Origin: a virus
DNA: 41,972 nucleotides
Virus record (IMG/VR): IMGVR_UViG_3300011113_000741
Coordinates: 1 to 41,972 of that record
Strand: one strand, 5' to 3'
Positions 35,229 through 41,827 of this stretch are shown one piece after another; positions within the stretch are counted from its first letter, which is position 1; each line of letters opens with the position of its first letter. Below the pieces are notes generated by a model. That model saw only the letters and a list, made by a program, of their open reading frames with translations. It did no database searches and was not told the origin of the DNA. Position numbers and translations under genes: made by a program.

Positions 35229-35449
35229 TGAGCACAGACAGCACTGAGCTACTCATCAAGACCGTGATCTGGAGAGTATTTTCAATGCTGTTTGGAATGT
35301 GGGTGACCTACCTTTTCACCGGCGATATCATCAGATCATCAATGATGGTATTGGTGTCTGGTTCGTCACTCACTTTCTTGCAATGGGTATTTGAGATTAT
35401 CTGGGACAGATACTGTAGAGAGAGGATTAGAAATGCCATTTCAGAATAA
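35228..35449 (+). CDS. Small membrane protein, DUF2061-like
   Basis: Product of 73 aa from ATG 35228, which overlaps the last base of the glutamine synthetase stop (TGATG). It has two hydrophobic segments, about residues 14-32 (VFSMLFGMWVTYLFTG) and 36-55, and ends with an aromatic/charged FEIIWDRYCRERIRN. The pattern IKTVIWRVF ... TGDI ... IWDRY resembles the DUF2061 family of predicted membrane proteins of unknown function. Its 3' end overlaps the thyX start. Being coupled to glutamine synthetase suggests, without proof, a link to transport or membrane location. Confidence 0.65.
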   Translation: MSTDSTELLIKTVIWRVFSMLFGMWVTYLFTGDIIRSSMMVLVSGSSLTFLQWVFEIIWDRYCRERIRNAISE

Positions 35450-36065
35450 TACTGTTGAGCTGGTCGGCTGGTACGGCGGCGACGATGTTCACGCTTTGTC
35501 CGCATGGACAAGTACAAGTAGAGATCTGAACGCTGAAAAGCACAACAGAATTCCAGCTTTATTAAAGATGCTTGCAGAAAATGGTCATGAGACTCCCTTT
35601 GAAAAGAGCTCTCTACACTTTCTGGTTACTGTTGATTGCGCTACACACATTCAGCTTCTCAAGCATCGGATTGGAGTCTCAATCAACGCTGAGTCTGCTC
35701 GCTATAAAGAGCTAAAGGACGATAAGTACTACCTTCCAAAAGACTGGCCTGTCGAAGAACAGAGTCGGTATATCGCCTTCATGGAAGACGCCCTAATGCG
35801 ATACCATGAGACGCTGGATCGACTCGTTGCATCAGGAATGAGTCGAAAACGTGCTAAGGAGTCAGCCAGATTCTACTTGCCATATGGCAATCAGATTACG
35901 ATGGACATTATGTTCAACTGGCGTAGCTTCAATCACTTTCTCGGGCTCCGGATGAAGCAAGATGCACAGCGTGAGATTTGCTGGGTCGCTGAGGAGATGC
36001 TTAAGCAGGTAAGTGAGATACCCGGAAATCCATTCAGAGATACAATTCAAGCATTTGGATATTGA
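35433..36065 (+). CDS. thyX: Flavin-dependent thymidylate synthase
   Basis: Product of 210 aa from ATG 35433, preceded by GAGAGGATTAGAA; a reading frame 14 codons longer lies inside the membrane gene and is not needed. ThyX makes dTMP from dUMP with FAD and methylenetetrahydrofolate. The signature RHRxxSxNxxSxRY appears as KHRIGVSINAESARY (residues 77-91), with the first Arg replaced by Lys. Later, SARFYLPYGNQITMDIMFNW and FLGLRMKQDAQREI match the second substrate-binding region, including RLxxxAQ-like residues. The length is normal for phage ThyX. Confidence 0.88.
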   Translation: MPFQNNTVELVGWYGGDDVHALSAWTSTSRDLNAEKHNRIPALLKMLAENGHETPFEKSSLHFLVTVDCATHIQLLKHRIGVSINAESARYKELKDDKYYLPKDWPVEEQSRYIAFMEDALMRYHETLDRLVASGMSRKRAKESARFYLPYGNQITMDIMFNWRSFNHFLGLRMKQDAQREICWVAEEMLKQVSEIPGNPFRDTIQAFGY

Positions 36066-36070
36066 ATATT

Positions 36071-36102
36071 TTGCCTACTTAGCCGGTACTATTATATGGA
36101 GG
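36071..36102 (+). promoter_or_regulatory. Possible promoter and RBS for the exported mini-protein
   Basis: TTGCCT (36071-36076) and TATATG (36093-36098) are 16 bases apart, with GGAGG (36098-36102) just before the ATG at 36107. The boxes are imperfect. With the -10 box touching the ribosome site, the transcript would start at or inside it, so this may not be a promoter. Confidence 0.25.
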
Positions 36103-36106
36103 CAAA

Positions 36107-36358
36107 ATGTTCTTAGCTGGAATTCTCTTTAGTTGCATGGCTTACGCTCACCCTGTTAGGCATGTTCCAGAATCATATGTTCGTGTTGTTGTTCAGACCG
36201 CACCTGCCTCGCGCTGGATACCTGGACACTTCGATCGATTTGGATATTGGGTTCCTGGTCACTGGATTCAGACAGAAGTAGTGCATGTGTCACCACCTAC
36301 ACCTTCTCCTGAGTGTCACAGGCACGCAGATGGACATGTCCACTGTGGTCGACACTAA
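36107..36358 (+). CDS. Small exported His-rich protein with W-x-PGHW repeats
   Basis: Product of 83 aa. The first 14 residues (MFLAGILFSCMAYA) form a short signal-peptide-like segment ending in an AxA-type site before HPVRH. The mature part has a repeat of WIPGHFDRFGYWVPGHW, which recalls the YxWxPGxW repeats of some exported bacterial proteins, and ends in the metal-ligand-like CHRHADGHVHCGRH. It could bind Zn, Cu or Ni in the periplasm; no enzyme domain is visible. It has a good GGAGG ribosome site. Confidence 0.65.
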   Translation: MFLAGILFSCMAYAHPVRHVPESYVRVVVQTAPASRWIPGHFDRFGYWVPGHWIQTEVVHVSPPTPSPECHRHADGHVHCGRH

Positions 36359-36370
36359 TACGTAGAGAGC

Positions 36371-36643
36371 ATGCCATCAAAATATGCGCCAAAACCTGAT
36401 AAGGTTTCGAGTAGAGTTATAAGATTCTTCAGATCTATGCTTGAAAAATCAGATAGGGATGAGGATGATATTGAAAAAGAGCATCGTCGTTTCAAATCAA
36501 TTTATAGCTCTATCGTTCATCATGCGATGAAAGAAAAGAATCAAGATAGACATCAGGCACATAAGTATGCACTCAAGGTGTATGTTTCACAGGCCCCAAA
36601 ATGGGCAGGAACACTTTTGAAGAAGTGCTCGAAGACTGTGTAG
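36371..36643 (+). CDS. Small basic protein of unknown function
   Basis: Product of 90 aa, basic and probably all helical (SSRVIRFFRSMLEKSDRDED; IVHHAMKEKNQDRHQAHKYA). No family is recognised. It has a weak GAGAG ribosome site near the ATG. It lies between the exported mini-protein and the glycosylase gene; nucleic-acid binding is possible from charge alone, but nothing supports it further. Confidence 0.6.
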   Translation: MPSKYAPKPDKVSSRVIRFFRSMLEKSDRDEDDIEKEHRRFKSIYSSIVHHAMKEKNQDRHQAHKYALKVYVSQAPKWAGTLLKKCSKTV

Positions 36644-36654
36644 CACAGATCAAC

Positions 36655-36683
36655 TTGTAAAAGACTTATTTTTATTTTATTGT
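36655..36683 (+). promoter_or_regulatory. Possible promoter before the glycosylase pair
   Basis: TTGTAA (36655-36660), a 17-base AT-rich spacer and TATTGT (36678-36683) lie just before the ATG at 36689, which has no visible Shine-Dalgarno. If used, the message would be nearly leaderless. Weak evidence. Confidence 0.25.
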
Positions 36684-36688
36684 ATGGC

Positions 36689-37108
36689 ATGTATGCACCA
36701 CACTCGCCGTACAATCTAATCCAAGAACACGTCCAGGATGATCCTTGGCGTGTTTTTGTTGTTTGCATATTCTGCAATCTGACAAAGCGTGTTGAAGCTG
36801 AACCACTAATGTGGCAATTCTTTAGTCGATGGCCGACTGCAAAGGACGCTGCGCAGGCAAACGCTGAAGAGATTAGACAGCTAATCAAAGATCTTGGTCT
36901 TGGTGACAGACGAAGCAAAACTCTTGTTAGAATGTCACAAGACTATCTGACATGGGACAGGGCAGATCCGAAAGAACTGCACGGTATCGGAGAATACGCT
37001 GCTGCAGCATATAAGATCTTCTGTGAGCACGCCTGGGCAAAGATTCCTGAACCGAAAGACGGTGCTCTTAAGAATTATTGGCGATGGGTAAACAGTCAAC
37101 AAAATTAG
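36689..37108 (+). CDS. HhH-GPD DNA glycosylase, MBD4-like
   Basis: Product of 139 aa from ATG 36689; a TTG three codons earlier is the other option. It matches the glycosylase domain of eukaryotic MBD4 along its length: DDPWRVFVVCIFCNLTKRVE, then EPLMWQFFSRWPTAKDAAQA, IRQLIKDLGLGDRRSKTLVR, the helix-hairpin-helix LHGIGEYAAAAYKIFC (97-112) and IPEPKDGALKNYWRWV with Asp124 in the catalytic position. MBD4 removes thymine or uracil mispaired with guanine; Asp with no Lys in the HhH implies a monofunctional enzyme. No iron-sulphur Cys cluster follows, unlike EndoIII or MutY. It lies 9 bases before a second glycosylase gene. Confidence 0.82.
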   Translation: MYAPHSPYNLIQEHVQDDPWRVFVVCIFCNLTKRVEAEPLMWQFFSRWPTAKDAAQANAEEIRQLIKDLGLGDRRSKTLVRMSQDYLTWDRADPKELHGIGEYAAAAYKIFCEHAWAKIPEPKDGALKNYWRWVNSQQN

Positions 37109-37117
37109 GAGATTACA

Positions 37118-37921
37118 ATGCCAGAGGGGCCTGAGGTTAAAGTCGTATCTGATGGGATTCGTGAAAAAATTCTGAATAAAAAGATTTCTAGCGCAAAGAT
37201 TCTTTCTGGTCGATATTCCAAGAAGAATCCTGAAGGATGGGAAAATCTTAACAGTTTTCTAAATACAAATATTTCTGAGGTTGGATGCAAGGGAAAATTC
37301 ATCTACATCAGTCTTGACAGTGGGATGCACATTTTCAATACACTTGGAATGACTGGGAGTTGGTCTGCTGCTGAGAGAAAGCATAGCAGAATTCAATTTG
37401 ACTTGGACGACGGAGGAAGGATCTACTTCAATGATATGAGAAACTTCGGCACGTTAAAACTAGTTGACAAAAAAGATGCGCTGAATGAGAAACTAAAATC
37501 TTTAGGACCAGATATGCTTGCTGAGGATGTATCTGATCTTATGTTTATTAGATCTATTAAGAAGAAGAATAGAACCATAGTAGAAGCCCTAATGGATCAG
37601 TCTATCATCTGTGGTGTAGGAAATTATCTAAAGTCAGAATGTCTATACTTCAGCAAGATTAGTCCTCACCGTATGACACAAAGTTTAACTGATTTTGAAT
37701 TGCAAACTCTCAATTCTGTGATTAAGAATGTGATTAGGAAATCGTATGAGACAGGTGGTGCCACAATCTATACTTTTTCGGGATTTGATGGACAAAAGGG
37801 AGATTACAGTCGCCGCTTTGCAGTCTACAATCAGGAGAAGGATCCAGAAGGCAGAGCGGTCAAGAGAGAGACGACAAAGGATGGACGCACCACCTTCTGG
37901 ATCCCAGAGCTTCAACACTAA
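37118..37921 (+). CDS. Fpg/Nei DNA glycosylase with zincless finger (NEIL1-like)
   Basis: Product of 267 aa that would excise oxidised bases and nick the strand. The N-terminal MPEGPEV supplies the catalytic Pro2 and Glu3; GCKGKFIYI supplies Lys60. The H2TH region is IVEALMDQSIICGVGNYLKS with Asn169; GVGNYLKSE is closer to NEIL1 and mimivirus Nei than to the bacterial GIGNIYADE. The C-terminal finger VYNQEKDPEGRAVKRE ... DGRTTFWIPELQ keeps the finger Arg257 but has none of the four zinc Cys residues, the mark of a zincless finger. The AGGAG ribosome site overlaps the upstream stop. It probably works alongside the neighbouring MBD4-like enzyme. Confidence 0.9.
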   Translation: MPEGPEVKVVSDGIREKILNKKISSAKILSGRYSKKNPEGWENLNSFLNTNISEVGCKGKFIYISLDSGMHIFNTLGMTGSWSAAERKHSRIQFDLDDGGRIYFNDMRNFGTLKLVDKKDALNEKLKSLGPDMLAEDVSDLMFIRSIKKKNRTIVEALMDQSIICGVGNYLKSECLYFSKISPHRMTQSLTDFELQTLNSVIKNVIRKSYETGGATIYTFSGFDGQKGDYSRRFAVYNQEKDPEGRAVKRETTKDGRTTFWIPELQH

Positions 37922-37933
37922 AAGGAAAAACAA

Positions 37934-38173
37934 ATGGCAGATACAACTTACGGATTTTCAGATGACACTATCTCTCAGATTGCAAGGCTTCTGCAGATTG
38001 CAATTCTATCAGGAACTGACATTGTTGACAACCTTAGGACGCTTAAGCTGGTTGTCGATGAGCGAGGACAGCTTTCTCCTGATCCCACCTATCTCAGCAA
38101 TTTTGATGAGAACCTTAATCGGATGATCGCTGCAATTGCAGCGATGTCTCCTCCTGAGTCTCTCGAGGAATAA
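37934..38173 (+). CDS. Small conserved-looking protein of unknown function
   Basis: Product of 79 aa with a good ribosome site (AAAGGAAAAACAA). An N-terminal GFSDDTISQIARLLQIAILS helix and a mostly helical body ending LNRMIAAIAAMSPPESLEE. No membrane segment or catalytic motif. It gives the impression of a small phage protein found near nucleotide-metabolism genes, but I cannot assign a function. The next gene starts immediately after its stop. Confidence 0.65.
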   Translation: MADTTYGFSDDTISQIARLLQIAILSGTDIVDNLRTLKLVVDERGQLSPDPTYLSNFDENLNRMIAAIAAMSPPESLEE

Positions 38174-38174
38174 A

Positions 38175-38546
38175 TTGGATAAGCTCGACCAGATGTTTGA
38201 GCTTCGCAAGGCGTTTATGGCTGCCTTGCAGAAGCAAGTTCCAGATGTCTACCCAGAGATGCCTGTCGATCTAACAAACAAGTCTACGCAGCAACATCTC
38301 AGAGATCTTGCGCTCCGCGGAGTAGAAGAGGTTTTTGAGGCTGTGCAAGAGTTGAAGAATGCGAAGTCTCATAGACAGACTGAGATTCGTGACTTCAATC
38401 GTTCTGCTTTCAAGGAGGAGATGGTTGATTCATTCAATTACTTCCTCTCGCTTCTCATTATCATGGGCGTCACTCCGGACGAGCTTTTTGAGGCGTACGT
38501 TAATAAAGACAAGATCATTCACGATAGGATTAAGAGCAAATACTAG
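38175..38546 (+). CDS. All-alpha NTP pyrophosphatase (MazG / dimeric dUTPase-like)
   Basis: Product of 123 aa from TTG 38175, six bases after GAGG at 38165-38168; ATG 38193 would remove six residues. The metal-binding motifs of the all-alpha NTP pyrophosphatase superfamily are seen: GVEEVFEAVQEL (Glu51, Glu52, Glu55) and KEEMVDSFNYFLSLL (Glu81, Glu82, Asp85), then a Lys at 112 in VNKDKIIHDRI. Such enzymes hydrolyse (d)NTPs to monophosphates and PPi; the dimeric dUTPases have this arrangement. The substrate cannot be told. It is followed by a gene whose N-terminus carries the same domain. Confidence 0.78.
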   Translation: MDKLDQMFELRKAFMAALQKQVPDVYPEMPVDLTNKSTQQHLRDLALRGVEEVFEAVQELKNAKSHRQTEIRDFNRSAFKEEMVDSFNYFLSLLIIMGVTPDELFEAYVNKDKIIHDRIKSKY

Positions 38547-38555
38547 AGGGATACA

Positions 38556-39473
38556 GTGACCTTTAAAGAGATGCTGCAGTGTCAGCGTGCATTCTCTAAT
38601 CTTTTCTTCGATAGCAAGTCTTTCACAGACGCGGAGAAAGAGCAGATGACAAAATCGTTTGCTCTTGAATTGCATTCTGAAGTATCAGACCTTGTCTCTT
38701 CGATTAACTTCAAGGATCATCGAATGGATCGCAAGATGCCAGATCGGACGAAGATCCTATATGAGAGCGTCGACGTGATCAGGTATCTGATGGCGATCAT
38801 GAATGTCTGGGATATCAATGAAAAAGAGTTTGTCGATGCCTTCGAAGACAAGGACGCCTACCTTCATTTTAGGAATAATCTATCGAAGAAATCTTGGGAT
38901 GGTCGTCCAGTTGCGATCATTGACATGGACGACGTCTTGGCTGAATTCAGGAGAGCTTTCTTTGAATGGCTTGCTGAGACGAAGGGTGCTGTGATCTCTT
39001 ATGACTGTCCAGAATACTACGCAGCTTCGGCTGCGCAGGATCTTGGTCACAATACAGAACGCCTCTTCAAGGACTTCATAGCAGAACGAAAGCTAAGGGA
39101 TATTCCTGCTGTGAGTGATGCTGTTGAGTTTACACATGAGCTCAAAAATCTCGGATATTGGGTTCAGATACTCACGGCACGCCCTGCAGACAATCCGCTT
39201 TGTCTTTTCGACACAGCACGCTGGTTGCACAATTCTGGACTCTACTTTGACGACGTTGCTTTCAGCGGAGAGAAGTTTCTCTGGATCATTCAGTCAAAGT
39301 TTGCCGGACACGTTGCGTTCTGCGTGGATGACTCACCAAAGCATGCAGCAGAGTTTGCATCTCACGGACTACGCACCTTCAGTCCAATTCAACCCTACAA
39401 TAAGTCTCTTCAGCGTCAAGAAGGCGTAATTCTTGTTGAAAACCTGACCAAAATCATCGATAATCTTCGATAG
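38556..39473 (+). CDS. Fusion of all-alpha NTP pyrophosphatase and HAD deoxynucleotidase
   Basis: Product of 305 aa from GTG 38556, with GAGGG five bases before it. Residues 1-110 are a MazG/dUTPase-like domain: FALELHSEVSDLV (Glu38, Glu42) and ILYESVDVIRYLMAI (Glu70, Asp73), then KDAYLHFR. Residues 117-300 are a HAD phosphatase of the 5'(3')-deoxyribonucleotidase kind: VAIIDMDDVLAEF (nucleophile Asp123 and acid/base Asp125), VQILTARPADN (Thr207) and AFCVDDSPKHAAEF (Asp258, Asp259). In principle it can take a dNTP to dNMP and then to the nucleoside. Acting after the stand-alone enzyme upstream and before the ThyX-like gene, it suggests active trimming of the dNTP pool. Confidence 0.82.
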   Translation: MTFKEMLQCQRAFSNLFFDSKSFTDAEKEQMTKSFALELHSEVSDLVSSINFKDHRMDRKMPDRTKILYESVDVIRYLMAIMNVWDINEKEFVDAFEDKDAYLHFRNNLSKKSWDGRPVAIIDMDDVLAEFRRAFFEWLAETKGAVISYDCPEYYAASAAQDLGHNTERLFKDFIAERKLRDIPAVSDAVEFTHELKNLGYWVQILTARPADNPLCLFDTARWLHNSGLYFDDVAFSGEKFLWIIQSKFAGHVAFCVDDSPKHAAEFASHGLRTFSPIQPYNKSLQRQEGVILVENLTKIIDNLR

Positions 39474-39481
39474 GAGAAACA

Positions 39482-40432
39482 ATGCCTCAAAATCTAGATC
39501 TTCAACCCATTACTCTGCCAATGGCGATTCGCTTCGGCGAAGACCCGTCAACCGATTTTGTCAACAGCCTTGATGCAATCAAGCTTGAGCTAGTTGACAG
39601 CCCGGATCCCAAGACTATTCGACAGGCAGTCTACTGCTTTGTAAAGTCCACCTGGGCAGACCAGCATGTACCATATGGTCAGGCGTCTGATGCAGATCTT
39701 TCTAAGACCATGGAGGATGTCTTTGCAGGTCGTGCTCTTCCGGCTGCGATGGAGCTCATCGGTCTCACGTTCCTCGTAGGCGGCATCGACACGCAGACTG
39801 TAACTCACCTTATCCGTCATCGTGCTGGATCTTTCGCAGCACAGTGCACCGGTGATCGCTGGCTCTCTCATGAGCGTAGCCTTGTTCCAGGCTCTATCCA
39901 GAACAGTCCTGAGTTCTACGAGCGCTGGCAGGACCATGTCAAGGAGGCGAAGCAGCTTTACGTTGATATGGTCGATTCTAAGAAGATTAGCCTGATGGAT
40001 GCTCGACACATCCTTCCGAAGTGCCTTGAGACATTCTACTACATGCGCATGAACATCCGTGATGCTTTCATGTTCATCAAGCAGCGCCAGGACAAGCAGA
40101 TCCAGCCTGAGGAGGACAATATCCTTGCTGCGCTTATGGCTCGTGAGATCTTGCGTGTCTTCCCTGAGGCACATGTTGCGATCAACCTTCGCGAGCCTGC
40201 CTGGCACTACATCAAGACGTTCCGCAATGGCACGGGCACAAATCTCTATTGGCCCGACGAGGACAGCGAGAAGCATCTCACCTATCATCCGAACGACACG
40301 ATCTATCAGGCTACACGTGACGATATGAATGGAACTGAAGGTGGCGAGCCCCGCTTCCGGACGCTTTGGCGTGAGATTCTTGGGGAGATTGACGAGATTG
40401 TGAGTAATTACAAGGCGCGTCGAGATTTTTAA
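39482..40432 (+). CDS. Divergent ThyX-like flavin-dependent enzyme (second copy)
   Basis: Product of 316 aa with AGGAG before its ATG. It belongs with ThyX: VTHLIRHRAGSFAAQCTGDRW keeps RHRxxS, but the second part (NxxSxRY) becomes AAQCTGDRW, two residues longer with Ser replaced by Cys/Thr. ARHILPKCLETFYYMRMNIR and FIKQRQDKQIQPEEDNILAA match the C-terminal ThyX region. It is about 100 residues longer than the other ThyX of this genome. It may be a true thymidylate synthase or act on a modified or different pyrimidine nucleotide. Codon usage is GC-rich in the third position, pointing to strong expression. Confidence 0.75.
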   Translation: MPQNLDLQPITLPMAIRFGEDPSTDFVNSLDAIKLELVDSPDPKTIRQAVYCFVKSTWADQHVPYGQASDADLSKTMEDVFAGRALPAAMELIGLTFLVGGIDTQTVTHLIRHRAGSFAAQCTGDRWLSHERSLVPGSIQNSPEFYERWQDHVKEAKQLYVDMVDSKKISLMDARHILPKCLETFYYMRMNIRDAFMFIKQRQDKQIQPEEDNILAALMAREILRVFPEAHVAINLREPAWHYIKTFRNGTGTNLYWPDEDSEKHLTYHPNDTIYQATRDDMNGTEGGEPRFRTLWREILGEIDEIVSNYKARRDF

Positions 40433-40439
40433 GAATTCT

Positions 40440-40480
40440 GCGGGCGCTTTATTATTCTAGCTGGAATGAAAGATGCCCGC
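40440..40480 (+). promoter_or_regulatory. Hairpin around the start codon of the 362-aa gene, with TATTAT in the loop
   Basis: GCGGGC (40440-40445) can pair with GCCCGC (40475-40480), the latter including the last base of the ATG at 40473. TATTAT (40450-40455) lies in the loop. The RNA structure would begin upstream of a promoter in the loop, so the two functions would exclude each other. Speculative. Confidence 0.25.
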
Positions 40481-41561
40481 TGTTAGAGTCGTAGACGAAC
40501 ACCTTCTTGCGCCAGTTCTTGTATATTCAGGAACTGGTGGTACATTTAAGAATGAGTTACAGCTTGACACGCAGGGCGGAATTATTCGCCAGCAGATTGG
40601 TGAGTTGCTTGTAGTAAAGAATGATTTCAGCGTAGTTGCTTCTGTCACAGGATCTGTTTTCACAGGTCCTGTGACATTTTTGTCTGGAGCAACGGGATCG
40701 ATCCAGACGTTGGTAGACGGATCTCCCTTTATACGATCTGGAAATGGGATAGACATTGTATCGGGAACAGATGGTAGCATTACCATATCAACTTCAGGTA
40801 CACTTCTTACACTTGAAAGTCTTTCATCAGCGTCATCTGTGTTTTTTGGAGGTGACGTCTATGTTGAAGGAAAAATTTACGGCGGATCTCCCGTTGAGAT
40901 TGGAAACAGCCTTATAGTTTCTGGTTCTGTCGTTGCCAAGGATGGAATAAGCGGATCACTTACAACTCTTTCTGATGGTTCTTCTTATCTGGTTGCCGGA
41001 CCGGGAATATCGATATCGACAGGATCTAGCGGTCAAGTAACGATATCGTCTACTGTAGACGCGTCCTCTCTTGGCAAAGGCGGCGGCGGTCTAATTACAG
41101 ATCTTGTCTTGAATGAAGCTCCATCTGGATTGATGGACGGAATAAATAAGACATTTTCTCTGGCATTTGAACCTGCAAGTCCGCAAAGCATTATGCTGTG
41201 GCTCAATGGACAGCTTCTAACACAGGGTCCAGGCCAAGACTATTCTGCGTCGGGAAAGACAATTCTGTTTGGGCAGATGTCGCTTGAGCCAGAAGACAAA
41301 CTTATTGCGATGTACCCTAGGCAGGTGTCAGTAAAGAAATTTTCTCTAAACGAGGTTGCTTCTACAGTGATGTTTTCAGGATCTATTGCGCTTCAAATTG
41401 AGAAATCGCCAGATCCCCCGCAATCTTTGATGGTCTTTAGAAATGGTCAACTTTTGACCTTTAACACTGATTACACTGAATCTAATAGAATTGTTCGGCT
41501 GGTCGGCGGAACCGTGGAAGAAGATGATATTTTTTTGGCCACCTACTCTTACATGGACTAG
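40473..41561 (+). CDS. Repetitive virion / fibre-type structural protein
   Basis: Product of 362 aa, Gly/Ser/Thr-rich and beta-type. Two kinds of repeat are visible. Unit A (residues about 75-106 and 161-192) has the form GSxxTLxDGSxxxxxGxGIxI followed by a GxxxITIS-type end. Unit B (about 213-281 and 292-359) starts NEAPSG or NEVAST and contains PQSIMLWLNGQLLT or PQSLMVFRNGQLLT, ending in LIAMYPR or FLATYSY. Such repeats are common in tail fibre and baseplate-attached adhesin-like proteins. It marks a return to structural genes after the metabolic block. Receptor binding is possible but not shown. Confidence 0.7.
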   Translation: MPAVRVVDEHLLAPVLVYSGTGGTFKNELQLDTQGGIIRQQIGELLVVKNDFSVVASVTGSVFTGPVTFLSGATGSIQTLVDGSPFIRSGNGIDIVSGTDGSITISTSGTLLTLESLSSASSVFFGGDVYVEGKIYGGSPVEIGNSLIVSGSVVAKDGISGSLTTLSDGSSYLVAGPGISISTGSSGQVTISSTVDASSLGKGGGGLITDLVLNEAPSGLMDGINKTFSLAFEPASPQSIMLWLNGQLLTQGPGQDYSASGKTILFGQMSLEPEDKLIAMYPRQVSVKKFSLNEVASTVMFSGSIALQIEKSPDPPQSLMVFRNGQLLTFNTDYTESNRIVRLVGGTVEEDDIFLATYSYMD

Positions 41562-41598
41562 TGTCATTTTGATCGATATTTAATGACAAGAGAAATAA

Positions 41599-41817
41599 AT
41601 GACATACATGACATCGGAGCTTCCTGTTGCTGCCTATCTTAGAATGAAGGGAGTTCGCCTAGTTGGTGCAAAAACAGAGGCGAATGGAAAATTTGTCTTC
41701 ACGTTTGATGACCCAAGATCCGAGTGTCAGTCGCTTGCATTTGAGTTTTTTAGCAGTGATTTTTGCACATTTGATACGCACCTAAAATCTCTCAAGAAGA
41801 TAATTTACACAAGATAA
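41599..41817 (+). CDS. Small phage protein, DUF5659-like
   Basis: Product of 72 aa with an AAGAGAAATAA ribosome region. The pattern ELPVAAYLRMKGVRLVGAKT then GKFVFTFDDP and a final FDTHLKSLKKIIYTR resembles the small DUF5659-type phage proteins, which often occur next to tail or fibre genes; function unknown. A short inverted repeat (41562-41568 with 41582-41588) lies just upstream. The fibre-like gene follows 10 bases later. Confidence 0.6.
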   Translation: MTYMTSELPVAAYLRMKGVRLVGAKTEANGKFVFTFDDPRSECQSLAFEFFSSDFCTFDTHLKSLKKIIYTR

Positions 41818-41827
41818 GGGAGAAAAC

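Noticed and set aside
39590-40288. Long reading frame (232 aa) on the minus strand inside the second thyX-like gene
   Set aside because: It is a shadow of a GC-biased coding strand with no recognisable protein, and all real genes are on the + strand.
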